Assembly (NCBI GenBank): GCA_964513565.1
Contig: CAZENE010000007.1
Coordinates: 1 to 64,000 of the forward strand
Reading direction: 5' to 3'
DNA: 64,000 nucleotides
Origin: Delta-02 sp964513565
Lineage (GTDB): Bacteria > Desulfobacterota > Syntrophorhabdia > Syntrophorhabdales > Syntrophorhabdaceae
Shown: positions 17,533 through 25,910 of the stretch, one piece after another
How the letters are laid out: each line of letters starts with the position of its first letter
Position numbering within the stretch: the first letter of the stretch is position 1
Program-made: the position numbers and the translations under genes
Notes under the pieces: model-generated
The model's database searches: none
What the model saw: the letters and a program-made list of their open reading frames with translations, nothing else
Told to the model about the DNA's origin: nothing

Positions 17533-17864
17533 GAATTGTAAATTGTGAAAATCGGGTATGATCCGGACACATAGGTTACACTTTATTCCGGACACATAGG
17601 TTACACTTTATTCCGGCTCCATGTTTTCAGGCCTGTTGTATATCTGCCGGACCGCACGCTCATCGTCATCCCGACGCCTGACGCAGGGATCCAAGGTTTT
17701 GTTTTATATATCTTCTGTATTTAAATGTTGTGAACAATCAGAAAGTTGCATCGAAGGCAAACTCCGGATTCCGCCCACCCATAGGGTGCCCGGCGCCGGA
17801 ATGACGACGATGGTTTTGAAGGAAATGTCACGCCTCACGTTTTACGTTTTACTATTTACGATCT
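17533..17864. repeat. Heptad-repeat locus D enclosing small repeats
   Basis: Left arm 17533-17554 holds GAATTGTAAATTGTGAAAATC. Right arm 17837-17864 is ACGTTTT, ACGTTTT, ACTATTT, ACGATCT in register; on the minus strand these encode the last residues and stop of larC. The 280-base spacer has no gene. It contains a tandem 25-base repeat (separate entry), a CGTCATCCCGACG palindrome-like stretch near 17662 and its partner GGAATGACGACG near 17799. Confidence 0.82.
17562..17616. repeat. Tandem 25-bp repeat, possible IS481-type end remnant
   Basis: Two identical 25-base units starting TCCGGACACATAGGTTACAC stand head to tail at 17562-17586 and 17587-17611, followed by a third TCCGG. GGACACATAGGTTAC-type motifs are, from memory, found at IS481-family element ends. 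No transposase gene is near, so this is at most a scar. Confidence 0.6.
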
Positions 17865-19005
17865 CTCTTTTTATCTTTTCCAGCGCCTCCCTGTACGGGA
17901 CGCTTTTTCCATCCGCAATTGCCTTCACATCATCAAATTCGATGTGCGTCTTGATGATGCTGCCGGATCTGTCAAAACCTCTCTTCACCCGCACAGGACC
18001 GTATAACGTTGTGATCGTTTCCTCTTCACGGCGCAATATGCGCCGGTAGCTCGTGTGCCAGCGCAAGCCGAATGTTGTCGTTTCGGAAAATATTGCGTCG
18101 ATGACATTCTCTAAGCGGGATGTTTCGACGGCAACACTCAGCCGTATGCCCATCCTCCCTTTTTTCATGGATACCGGAAAGTGAAGGGCATCAATGGCCC
18201 CGGCTGCGCGGATACGGTCGAGCACTGCACCGAGATATTCCATTTCCATATCGTCGATATCAGCTTCGATCACAATGATCTCTTCATCATACGCAAGGCT
18301 CTCGGTTTCACCGATAAATATCCTCAGGACATCAGGACGGGATGATTGATATGTTCCGACACCACACCCTTTGGCCGTCTCCCTGAAAGGAGGGACCCTG
18401 CTTTTTCTTTCGGCATAATACGCAACGAACACGGCCCCGGTCGGGGTTGTCAATTCCAGGTTCTCGGGATAAAAAACCAGTGTATGGCCTTTGAGGATCT
18501 CAAGGGTAACCGGCGGGGGATTGGGAATGATGCCATGCGATGTATTGATCGTGCCGCTCCCGCACGGAACAGGCCCGCAGAAGACGGCATCCGCGCCAAT
18601 GAAACGCATTCCGTATGCTACAGAAACAAGATCTATGATCGTATCGATATGTGATAACTCGTGGAAATGGACCCTGTCACGCGATACACCGTGGACCTTG
18701 GCTTCGGCATCAGCCAGGATGCCAAGCATTCCGAGCGCATCATCCTTTACGGCCCTTACGGTATCGAGAGAACCAATTATTTTTTCCATGTCGGCAATGG
18801 AAAAATGCCTGTCCGACCGCCCGATCTCGAGATGAATCCCCCTCATCAGACCCTGGGTAGCATGAACCGGCCTTATGTCGGGAATGCCCGGAACGCCAGA
18901 CAGGACCTTCTTGAGGGCCTCAGAGGGAACGCCGGCATCGATAAGCGCGCTTATCGTCATGTCGCCACTGAGCCCGTAAACAGGATCTATAAAAACTATC
19001 TTCAT
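17842..19005 (-). CDS. larC: Nickel-pincer cofactor nickel insertase LarC
   Basis: 387 residues. LarC inserts nickel into the pyridinium bisthiocarboxylate mononucleotide to finish the NPN (pincer) cofactor of lactate racemase and related enzymes. The N-terminus FIDPVYGLSGDM, the HFHELSHIDTIIDLV motif (metal-binding His), and the C-terminal half (EADIDDMEMEYLGAVLDRI, SMKKGRMGIRLSV) are diagnostic. Unlike Lactobacillus larC there is no frameshift between the two halves. The first codon overlaps the larB stop. The last six residues (IVNSKT) are encoded by heptad repeats. larA and larE are not in the window. Confidence 0.93.
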   Translation of the reverse strand: MKIVFIDPVYGLSGDMTISALIDAGVPSEALKKVLSGVPGIPDIRPVHATQGLMRGIHLEIGRSDRHFSIADMEKIIGSLDTVRAVKDDALGMLGILADAEAKVHGVSRDRVHFHELSHIDTIIDLVSVAYGMRFIGADAVFCGPVPCGSGTINTSHGIIPNPPPVTLEILKGHTLVFYPENLELTTPTGAVFVAYYAERKSRVPPFRETAKGCGVGTYQSSRPDVLRIFIGETESLAYDEEIIVIEADIDDMEMEYLGAVLDRIRAAGAIDALHFPVSMKKGRMGIRLSVAVETSRLENVIDAIFSETTTFGLRWHTSYRRILRREEETITTLYGPVRVKRGFDRSGSIIKTHIEFDDVKAIADGKSVPYREALEKIKREIVNSKT

Positions 19006-19745
19006 AACCGGTTTATGAGTGTTGCATAATAGGCGGCCCCGAATCCGTTGTCGATATTGAAAACGGCAACCGTCGAACAGGAATTGAGCATCGCGAGAAG
19101 GGCTGTCAGTCCGGAAAAACTCGCTCCGTAACCCACGCTCGTCGGAACTGCAATTACGGGAACGCCAACGATACCCGCGATGATCGACGGGAGCGCGCCC
19201 TCCATTCCGGCAGCCACTACGATAACGCGTGCGCGCCGTAACGTTTCCATATTCTGGAAAAGGCGGTGGATCCCCGCGACCCCGACGTCGTATAATTTTT
19301 CCGTATAATTGCCAAAAAACAGGGACGTCTGATAGGCCTCCTCGGCTATTTTTGCATCACTTGTCCCGGCCGAAACGATAAGGACCATCCCTTTGCCTTC
19401 GTTGGGGCGCCCCTTGCGGATGAAAAAACACCGCGCTTCAGCACAGTAGACGCCTTCAGCGTATGCCCGGGCAAGTTCTTCCCCGCATCCGGCGTCTATC
19501 CGGGTGACAAGGACATCGAGTTCTTTTTGCCTGAATGATCCGATAATATCGAGCAGTTGCGGAAGGGTCTTCCCCTCCCCAAAAACCACCTCCTGCATAC
19601 CCTTCCTTAAAAGCCGGTGATGGTCGATCTTTGAATGTTCCAGATCATCATAGGGGATATGCTTGAGACCTTCGTACGCGTCCGCAACAGATACCCTTCC
19701 GTCACGGACCGCGGCAAGCAGCTCGATCACCTTTTCATCAATCAT
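19002..19745 (-). CDS. larB: Pincer cofactor carboxylase/hydrolase LarB
   Basis: 247 residues. LarB carboxylates and hydrolyses nicotinic acid adenine dinucleotide to start NPN cofactor synthesis. The C-terminal PurE-like domain (~120-245) shows VSAGTSDAKIAEEA, VVAAGMEGALPSIIAG and PTSVGYGASFSGLTALLAMLNSC, the usual LarB signature. Stop and start overlaps tie it to yraN upstream and larC downstream, at the end of the long ffh-rplS-type operon. Confidence 0.93.
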   Translation of the reverse strand: MIDEKVIELLAAVRDGRVSVADAYEGLKHIPYDDLEHSKIDHHRLLRKGMQEVVFGEGKTLPQLLDIIGSFRQKELDVLVTRIDAGCGEELARAYAEGVYCAEARCFFIRKGRPNEGKGMVLIVSAGTSDAKIAEEAYQTSLFFGNYTEKLYDVGVAGIHRLFQNMETLRRARVIVVAAGMEGALPSIIAGIVGVPVIAVPTSVGYGASFSGLTALLAMLNSCSTVAVFNIDNGFGAAYYATLINRL

Positions 19746-20113
19746 TCAAACCCCACAAGAATCATCTGTCGGCTCCGAATGCGTGCCGGATCACCCTTAT
19801 TATCGCCGTCTATTCCGACGACGTCAAACCGGACCTTCCCGTTAAGACACCGGTTGGCTTTGAGGTACACCTGGGCGGAACGTATTATGTGAAGTTTTTT
19901 CCGGGAATCGATCGCCTGGAGGGATGTCCCGAAATCACGCCCTTTCCGTCCCTGCACTTCTATAAAAACGAGGCTATCTCTGTCTTCGGTAATTATATCG
20001 ATCTCCCCGAAGGGACTTTTATAGTTTCTGGATAAACTTTTGTAGCCCTGTTTCTCGAGGACAACCGCTGCACGCACTTCTCCTTCGTTTCCCGTGAGCT
20101 TTCTGTCACTCAC
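19742..20113 (-). CDS. YraN/UPF0102 family nuclease-like protein
   Basis: 123 residues. The PD-(D/E)XK-like core is visible: GNEGEVRAAVVLEKQGYK, FGEIDIITEDRDSLVFIEVQGRKGRDFG. Asp in EIDII and Glu in FIEVQGRK are the putative catalytic residues (family Lys replaced by Q/R in the EVQGR position). Usually next to rnhB, as here. A GTG start at 20113 overlaps the rnhB stop. Function remains unclear; a role in DNA processing is assumed for the family. Confidence 0.9.
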   Translation of the reverse strand: MSDRKLTGNEGEVRAAVVLEKQGYKSLSRNYKSPFGEIDIITEDRDSLVFIEVQGRKGRDFGTSLQAIDSRKKLHIIRSAQVYLKANRCLNGKVRFDVVGIDGDNKGDPARIRSRQMILVGFE

Positions 20114-20687
20114 AATATTCCCTGACTCCCCTGAACGTCCTGCGATGGATCGGGGTCACGCCAAACTCCCTGATGGCCGCCCGGTGTTCAGGCGTCGGGT
20201 ACCCTTTGTTGTTTTTGAAATTATACGGAGGATAAACCCTATCGTATTCATCCATGGCCTGATCGCGAGCAACCTTTGCCACTATTGAGGCGCTTGCCAT
20301 GAAGAAGCATTTACGGTCACCACGGATCACAGGCCGTGCATGGGGAAAATTTACAAGGCCCCGGTTTCCGTCGACCAGCACCACATTGGGATCAACCCCT
20401 GCTGCCCGAAGTGCACGTTCCATGGAAAGGATGGCGGCATTGAGAATATTCAGCCTGTCAATTTCCTCATGGGTAGCCATCCCGATGCCGACGGCAAGCG
20501 CATTGTCCATGATCCATGAAAAAAGACCGACTCGCTCCTTTTCTGTCAGGAGTTTTGAGTCGGTCACTCCATTCTTGGTTTCCGGCACTTTTTCCCAAAT
20601 TACACAGGACGAAACAACCGGGCCTGCGAGCGGACCCCGTCCGGCTTCGTCTATCCCGCCCACCAGGCCTGTCAGCCGGCAGATCAT
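20106..20687 (-). CDS. rnhB: Ribonuclease HII
   Basis: 193 residues. Removes ribonucleotides from DNA. The signature GGIDEAGRGPLAGPVV supplies the first Asp and Glu (~11-12); further acidic residues are in VLVDGNRG and the DEYDRVYPPY segment. RnhB commonly follows rplS, and here rplS ends 5 bases before its ATG. Confidence 0.95.
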   Translation of the reverse strand: MICRLTGLVGGIDEAGRGPLAGPVVSSCVIWEKVPETKNGVTDSKLLTEKERVGLFSWIMDNALAVGIGMATHEEIDRLNILNAAILSMERALRAAGVDPNVVLVDGNRGLVNFPHARPVIRGDRKCFFMASASIVAKVARDQAMDEYDRVYPPYNFKNNKGYPTPEHRAAIREFGVTPIHRRTFRGVREYCE

Positions 20688-20692
20688 AACTA

Positions 20693-21040
20693 CTAATCCC
20701 TTTTTTCTTTCAGTTTTGCCGCTTTTCCTCTCAGGTTCCTGAGGTAATACAGCTTCGAACGCCTGATCTTGCTCTTGGAGACCCTTTCTATGCGGTCGAT
20801 AAGCGGTGAATGTAAAGGAAACGTCTTTTCTACGCCCACACCGTACGATACCTTACGCACCGTGAAGGTGGCGCGTGTGTTCCCGCCTCTTTTACGGATG
20901 ACAACACCTTCGAACATCTGGATCCTCTCCTTATCGCCTTCAAAGATCCGTGTATAGACTTTTACATTATCGCCTATGCCGACCTCTGGGAGGTCGAGCC
21001 TCATGTGCTCTTTTTCAAGCATATCCACCATCTCATTCAT
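20693..21040 (-). CDS. rplS: Ribosomal protein L19
   Basis: 115 residues from the ATG at 21040 with a GAGGAGGG Shine-Dalgarno. L19 sits at the 30S-50S interface. Conserved text: VGDNVKVYTRI-like start, FEGVVIRKRGGNTRATFTVRK, GVGVEKTFPLHSPLID and RSKLYYLRNLRGKAAKLKE. Longer in-frame readings upstream fall inside the previous gene and are rejected. Part of the trmD operon. Confidence 0.97.
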   Translation of the reverse strand: MNEMVDMLEKEHMRLDLPEVGIGDNVKVYTRIFEGDKERIQMFEGVVIRKRGGNTRATFTVRKVSYGVGVEKTFPLHSPLIDRIERVSKSKIRRSKLYYLRNLRGKAAKLKEKRD

Positions 21041-21599
21041 GGTTCCCTCCTCTTTGACTAAAAATTCTATCCAACATAATACCCAAGGCAACGCGCAGGG
21101 AAAGATGGTTATAATCGCCAGCGCCGCTGATGGGTTCGAGCATTCTGTCGCATCTCTCGACAACCTGTTCCGCCAGGCCCCAACCGGTCCCGAACAGTAC
21201 AAGCAACGGCTGCTGTCCTTTCCGGATGAGATCGTAGAAATCCCAGCAAGACATCATTTTTCCCTCCCGTATCCGGGAGGACGTACCAACGATGAAGGGT
21301 TTTCGACTAAAATCACCGATCATCATATCAATATCCTGCCTGATCCTCACTTTCCTAAGGGCCTGCCCGCGCTTCGGGTTGTACGTGGCCCCGTAACCGT
21401 GGATCCAGTGATGGATTAATTTTTCCGCAATTTCACGTTGCCTCGCGAGAGGTGACACAATATAGCACAGGTCTATACCAAAAGTCATGCAAGTTCTTGC
21501 CATATCATGTATTTCCAAGTTCGTGAGGCTCGTAGACACGATATCGCCGCGTTTATCGTAAACAGGGTAATGGACAACCGCTATGCTTACATTATTCAG
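21033..21599 (-). CDS. RNA methyltransferase (SPOUT-like), probable CTG start
   Basis: 188 residues if started at CTG 21599. The sequence DLCYIVSPLARQREIAEKLIHHW, PFIVGTSSR and LLVLFGTGWGLAEQVV with the knot-like C-terminus is the small RNA methyltransferase family that follows trmD in many Deltaproteobacteria. The conserved first strand SIAVVHYPVYDKRGD lies upstream of the first in-frame GTG (21539), so that start would delete it. An in-frame stop occurs five codons before 21599, and no ATG, GTG or TTG lies between. CTG has GGAGG six bases upstream, inside the end of trmD. RNA target unknown. Confidence 0.85.
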   Translation of the reverse strand: MNNVSIAVVHYPVYDKRGDIVSTSLTNLEIHDMARTCMTFGIDLCYIVSPLARQREIAEKLIHHWIHGYGATYNPKRGQALRKVRIRQDIDMMIGDFSRKPFIVGTSSRIREGKMMSCWDFYDLIRKGQQPLLVLFGTGWGLAEQVVERCDRMLEPISGAGDYNHLSLRVALGIMLDRIFSQRGGNHE

Positions 21600-22326
21600 G
21601 AATCTCCTCCATTATCTCGCGCATAAAGCGCTTGTCTTCTTCACTCATCTGGAAACCCTCGAGCAGATCGGGACGTTTCAGGAGCGTCTTACGGATGGCC
21701 GCCTTTCGTCTCCATTTCCGTATCTCCTCATGATTACCCGAAAGCAAGACCGGAGGAACCGATGAATCCATAAAGGTCTCCGGCCTCGTATACTGGGGAT
21801 ACTCCAGAAGAGGCTCTTTGAAGGTCTCGGACCGGACCGACGCATCATTGCCGAGAACACCCGGAATAAAACGAGAGACCGCATCGATTACGATGAGGGC
21901 CGGGAATTCGCCTCCCGAGGTCACGTAATCACCGACAGATACTTCTTCATCGATATGATCGAGGACCCGCTCATCCACTCCTTCATATCTTCCGCAGACG
22001 AGGCAAATATGGGCTGACCGCGCAAAACGCTCCGCCGTAAAATGATCGAACCTGCGTCCTTGAGGGGTGAGCAGCACCATTTTTACCCCGCCGTTCTCTT
22101 CTTTTATATGTTCTATTGTCCTGTAGATGGGCTCTACCTTCATCACCATCCCCGGACCCCCGCCATACGGCGCGTCATCGCAGGACCTGTGCGGTTCGTC
22201 CGCAAAATCCCTTATATTTACGATATCGAAACTAATAAGTCCCCTGTCGATGGCCTTGCCCAGTATACTCTCCTTGAGCGGCGATGCAAATATGCCTGGA
22301 AACAACGTAAGGATAGAAAACTTCAT
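21592..22326 (-). CDS. trmD: tRNA (guanine-N1)-methyltransferase
   Basis: 244 residues. Methylates G37 of tRNAs with SAM, preventing +1 frameshifts. The SPOUT trefoil motifs are present: YGGGPGMVMKVEPI, CGRYEGVDERVL and VGDYVTSGGEFPALIVIDA. Start overlaps the rimM stop by one base; the following methyltransferase starts inside the last codons. Standard position in the rpsP-rimM-trmD-rplS operon. Confidence 0.97.
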   Translation of the reverse strand: MKFSILTLFPGIFASPLKESILGKAIDRGLISFDIVNIRDFADEPHRSCDDAPYGGGPGMVMKVEPIYRTIEHIKEENGGVKMVLLTPQGRRFDHFTAERFARSAHICLVCGRYEGVDERVLDHIDEEVSVGDYVTSGGEFPALIVIDAVSRFIPGVLGNDASVRSETFKEPLLEYPQYTRPETFMDSSVPPVLLSGNHEEIRKWRRKAAIRKTLLKRPDLLEGFQMSEEDKRFMREIMEEIPE

Positions 22327-22820
22327 TATACAAGCCCTTCTATATTGACCTTGACCATGCCGCCCTCGATATCGATGGAAACGATAAACCCCTCCACCAT
22401 GGGGACCATATATTCTTGCTCGCCTTCTACGACAAGGACGTCGCTGGCACCTGCGTGCAGGATCCTACGCACGTTTCCAAGATGTGCGCCGTCGGCATCG
22501 ATCACATGGAGCCCGATCAGTTGGTACTCGTAATATTCATCGTTATTTAACGGCCGGAGGTCTTCCTCCCGGACACAAAGCTCTTTTGCCACCAGGAAAG
22601 AGACCTCCTCAATTGTTGTAAGCCCACGAAATGAGAGATAGAAAAACTTCTTCCTGTATTTTGCCCCTTCAGGCTTCAGCTCTACATACTCATCGCCTTT
22701 AAGGGAAAACAACGAGGCGTAGTCAAAAAAATCTTCCTTCACCTCGTTGTAATAGTGAAACTTTACCTCACCCTTTAGACCGCTTGTCGACACCACGCGG
22801 CCGACAGGGATCCATTTCAT
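22326..22820 (-). CDS. rimM: Ribosome maturation factor RimM
   Basis: 164 residues. Assists 30S head assembly through S19. The N-terminal domain shows WIPVGRVVSTSGLKGEVKF, and the PRC-barrel part YYEYQLIGLHVID and EYMVPMVEGFIVSID. Slightly shorter than usual (~170-180). Start and stop both overlap neighbours. Confidence 0.94.
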   Translation of the reverse strand: MKWIPVGRVVSTSGLKGEVKFHYYNEVKEDFFDYASLFSLKGDEYVELKPEGAKYRKKFFYLSFRGLTTIEEVSFLVAKELCVREEDLRPLNNDEYYEYQLIGLHVIDADGAHLGNVRRILHAGASDVLVVEGEQEYMVPMVEGFIVSIDIEGGMVKVNIEGLV

Positions 22821-23053
22821 TATTCGATGATCTCGAGGACAGCTCTCTTTTTGACCTTTGTCGAGGCCGCGCTCAATATCGTCCTCATGGCCCGAGCAGT
22901 TCTACCCTGTTTTCCGATGACTTTCCCAAGGTCATCTTTGGCAACATTCAGCTCGATAACCGATGTTTTTTCCCCTACAATCTCGGAGACCCGTACAGAA
23001 TCAGGATTATCAACTAATGCCTTCGCAATATACTCGATCAACTCTTTCAACAT
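22820..23053 (-). CDS. khpA: KH-domain RNA-binding protein KhpA
   Basis: 77 residues, a single KH domain with the GxxG loop in VIGKQGRTARAMRTIL. KhpA (formerly UPF0109/YlqC) binds RNA, usually with KhpB. Located between rpsP and rimM as in many bacteria. GGAGG precedes the ATG. Confidence 0.95.
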   Translation of the reverse strand: MLKELIEYIAKALVDNPDSVRVSEIVGEKTSVIELNVAKDDLGKVIGKQGRTARAMRTILSAASTKVKKRAVLEIIE

Positions 23054-23072
23054 GAATCCACCTCCGTAGGTT

Positions 23073-23327
23073 TTAAGAAAGCTCCTTTAGAACCCCCTCT
23101 CTCTTAAACAGACTTTCAACGGTCCTCGTGGGTCTTACGCCTTTTTCATACCATGTCTTGATCTTTTCTTTGTCGAGGCTTATCTCGGCAGGGTTCTTCA
23201 GAGGATCGTAAAACCCGACCTTATCGATGAATCTCCCGTCCCTGGGGGAGCGTTCTTCCGCCACGACTATGCGGTAAAATGGTTTTTTCTTTGCACCAAA
23301 CCTCGACAATCTAAATTTTACAGCCAA
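23073..23327 (-). CDS. rpsP: Ribosomal protein S16
   Basis: 84 residues. MAVKFRLSRFGAKKKPFYRIVVAEE is split here as MAVKFRLSRFGAKKKPFYRI and IVVAEERSPRDGRFID; GFYDPLKNPA and WYEKGVRPTRTV are standard S16 text. Starts 12 bases after the ffh stop, with AAGGAGGTG upstream. Confidence 0.97.
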   Translation of the reverse strand: MAVKFRLSRFGAKKKPFYRIVVAEERSPRDGRFIDKVGFYDPLKNPAEISLDKEKIKTWYEKGVRPTRTVESLFKREGVLKELS

Positions 23328-23339
23328 AATTTCACCTCC

Positions 23340-24671
23340 TTATTTCATAAAAAGCTGTCTTTGGAGGCCCTTTGCGCCTCCTTTCGTAAACTTCTTCAGC
23401 AACTTTTTCGTTTCCATATATTTTTTCAGGAGATCATTGACATCCTGTACCTGGGTCCCGCTCCCTTTCGAGATGCGGAGCCGGCGGCTGCCATCGATCA
23501 TACCGGGCTTCGCCCGTTCCTTCGATGTCATGGAATTGATGATCGCCTCTGTTTTCTTGATGTCTTTTTCTGCTTCCGCGAAATTAATGGCACCTTTGAG
23601 CTTGCTCATTCCCGGGATCATACCGATAATCGATTCCAGCGAACCCATCTTTTTCATCTGGCGTATCTGGTCACGGAAATCTTCAAGGGTAAATTCATCC
23701 TTGCGGAATTTACGTTCCAGCTCTTTCGCTTCTTTTTCGTCAAATATGTCCTGCGCTTTTTCAACAAGCGAAACCACATCCCCCATGCCGAGTATGCGCG
23801 AGGCCAGCCTGTCGGGAAAGAATGGCTCGAGTGCATCCAGTTTCTCGCCGACACCGATGAATTTTATGGGTTTGCCGGTCACCGCCTTTATCGATATCGC
23901 CGCGCCGCCGCGTGTGTCGCCGTCGAGCTTCGTCAGGATAATGCCATCTATGCCGAGCTTTTCGTTAAAGACGCTGGTTATGCTCACAGCATCCTGACCT
24001 GTCATAGCATCGAGGACGAGGAGAGTCTCCTTCGGGTTAAGCGCTTTTTTCTGTTCGACCAGTTCATTGACCATGTTCTCGTCAATATGCAGGCGTCCTG
24101 CCGTATCGATGATGATCGTATCGTACCCATTGCGCATGGCATATATTTTTGCTTCTTTACAAATCGTGACCGGGTCTTTTATGACATCCATCGTAAAGGC
24201 CTCGACGTTGATCTGTTTTCCGAGTGTGACGAGCTGTTCGATAGCGGCGGGCCGATATATATCTGAAGGCACGAGCAGGGGTTTACGCCCCATTTTACGT
24301 ATGTGGATGGCAAGTTTTGCCGAGGTCGTCGTTTTGCCTGAGCCCTGCAGACCAATCAGCATGACCGGCACAGGCGGCGGCGCTGCCACATCAAGAGGTT
24401 TATTGGCACTGCCGAGGACTTCGCAAAGTTCATCATAAACTATCTTGACGAACTGCTGCCCGGGCGTGATACTCGAAAGCACCTCTTCACCCATGGCCTT
24501 TTCCCTGACCTTTTCGAGGAAATCCTTCGCGACCTTGAAATTGACATCGGCTTCCAGAAGCGCTACTCTTACTTCACGCAGCGTGTCTTTGATGTTAGTT
24601 TCGGTAAGCTTACCGTATCCCCGGACCTTCTTGAAGGTCGATTCAAATCTTTCCTGTAATTTATCAAACAT
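23340..24671 (-). CDS. ffh: Signal recognition particle protein Ffh
   Basis: 443 residues from ATG 24671 (MFDKLQERFESTFKK). Ffh binds signal sequences and 4.5S RNA and targets membrane proteins to FtsY. The G domain shows LIGLQGSGKTTTSAKLA, DTAGR and LTKLDGDTRGG. The M domain has GMIPGMSKL and SRRLRISKGSGT. A longer reading with 15 extra residues begins upstream, but MFDKL is the family start. First gene of the ffh-to-larC run; no strong Shine-Dalgarno is visible. Confidence 0.96.
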   Translation of the reverse strand: MFDKLQERFESTFKKVRGYGKLTETNIKDTLREVRVALLEADVNFKVAKDFLEKVREKAMGEEVLSSITPGQQFVKIVYDELCEVLGSANKPLDVAAPPPVPVMLIGLQGSGKTTTSAKLAIHIRKMGRKPLLVPSDIYRPAAIEQLVTLGKQINVEAFTMDVIKDPVTICKEAKIYAMRNGYDTIIIDTAGRLHIDENMVNELVEQKKALNPKETLLVLDAMTGQDAVSITSVFNEKLGIDGIILTKLDGDTRGGAAISIKAVTGKPIKFIGVGEKLDALEPFFPDRLASRILGMGDVVSLVEKAQDIFDEKEAKELERKFRKDEFTLEDFRDQIRQMKKMGSLESIIGMIPGMSKLKGAINFAEAEKDIKKTEAIINSMTSKERAKPGMIDGSRRLRISKGSGTQVQDVNDLLKKYMETKKLLKKFTKGGAKGLQRQLFMK

Positions 24672-24838
24672 GTCGTATTCAGGGTATATTCTAATGAAAT
24701 TAACCCGGATAGTCAATGTTAATTAAGGAGTTACCCACCAGTAATTACAATGTCTTACACACACGGGCCGTGATTCGGGTACAATATAGCTCATTTGGAA
24801 TGAATTAAACAATAATGTCTGCCCGGATTGAAAAATGT

Positions 24839-25771
24839 TTATTCAGAGTGAAATTCAAACGGTCGGTCGGGGTCGAATGCGAGGTATCTTTCAGGATTCC
24901 GGCTTATCGCCCATTCAACGCGGCGGCGTTCAATCCCCAATTCTAAAAGCCTTCCGGCCGCGCCCGTGACCGGCATCGAACCTCCCTGGAGCCTCCCGCT
25001 GTCATCTGTCTGAACCCGACTCCCGTCGGCCGGCGGGGGTCCGCTAACCATATCTGAGACCAGTATTATCCGGGAGGGGTCTTTTATCCTGAAAATAAAT
25101 TCGATGGTCTTATCGGATAAATGATAGGGATCGGCGATCACCTCGATAAATATGTCGGGGTTCATAAGGGCAAAACCCGCTATCCCCATCTCCCGGTGAT
25201 GAAACGGGCGCATTGCATTAAAGATATGCGTAATGCCGCGTGCACCGGCCCGGTATCCGGTTTCCGCCTCACCGTATGTCGCGCTGGAATGGCCCATACT
25301 GGCAATGATCCCCCTGCCCGATAAAAAACCGATCAATGCGGGCGCCCCGTCAAGCTCAGGGGCTACCGTCATGACCCTGACGATGTCCTCGAACCCCTCA
25401 AGAAGCCTCATGCAGTTGTCGATAGTCGGCTCGATAAATGATCCTTTGTCGAGCGCCCCGGACATGCCGGGATTAAGAAAAGGCCCTTCCAGGTGAACCC
25501 CAAGGATCTCCCCGGTCTGTCCGTTCCCGGCGGGTTGAGCATTTCTGCGCTGTAATTCCATAGCTTTCTTTACTGTCATCATATCGCGCCTCATGACACG
25601 AATCGATGACGCGTACACGGTCGGCAGGATGGCATCGACGCCCGACAGGCCATGAAGCCCGGCCATCCGGACTATTTCATCCGGGTCGGGGCTTCTCGTG
25701 TCGTGAGGTCCAAAACCATGTGTGTGAATATCGATTACCCGCATGCGAATGTCCGGTTTGTTATCGTCCAT
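24839..25771 (-). CDS. nagA: N-acetylglucosamine-6-phosphate deacetylase-like amidohydrolase
   Basis: 310 residues, shorter than usual NagA (~380). Metal and substrate motifs are present: DIHTHGFG near the N-terminus, VHLEGPFLNPGMSGA, MGHSSATYGEAETGY, THIFNAMRPFHHREMG and LVSDMVSG. NagA deacetylates GlcNAc-6-P in amino sugar recycling. The typical N-terminal beta-sandwich part is largely lacking, which explains the length; a related amidohydrolase function is possible. No nagB or sugar transporter adjoins. The mRNA is probably leaderless (see promoter). Confidence 0.82.
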   Translation of the reverse strand: MDDNKPDIRMRVIDIHTHGFGPHDTRSPDPDEIVRMAGLHGLSGVDAILPTVYASSIRVMRRDMMTVKKAMELQRRNAQPAGNGQTGEILGVHLEGPFLNPGMSGALDKGSFIEPTIDNCMRLLEGFEDIVRVMTVAPELDGAPALIGFLSGRGIIASMGHSSATYGEAETGYRAGARGITHIFNAMRPFHHREMGIAGFALMNPDIFIEVIADPYHLSDKTIEFIFRIKDPSRIILVSDMVSGPPPADGSRVQTDDSGRLQGGSMPVTGAAGRLLELGIERRRVEWAISRNPERYLAFDPDRPFEFHSE

Positions 25772-25777
25772 GGACCG

Positions 25778-25807
25778 ATTATAGCAGGTTTATTCTGAAA
25801 ATAGTAA
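25778..25807 (-). promoter_or_regulatory. nagA -10 box, leaderless type
   Basis: A perfect TATAAT (minus strand, 25783-25778) ends 6 bases before the ATG at 25771. The -35 candidate TTACTA, 18 bases upstream, is weak. No Shine-Dalgarno precedes the ATG, so the transcript likely begins at the start codon. Confidence 0.6.
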
Positions 25808-25910
25808 TTGGCCTTTACGAAAACGCCCTGCTCACGTTTTATTGATTTTTTTGCCAAAGCGGATTATTGTTTGATTCTGCGATTGAAACGGAATAAGGCA
25901 GCGGTTCACC

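Noticed and set aside
24839..25771. Reading nagA as a truncated pseudogene
   Set aside because: All metal-site motifs are intact; only the beta-sandwich region is reduced, so a functional short form is more likely.
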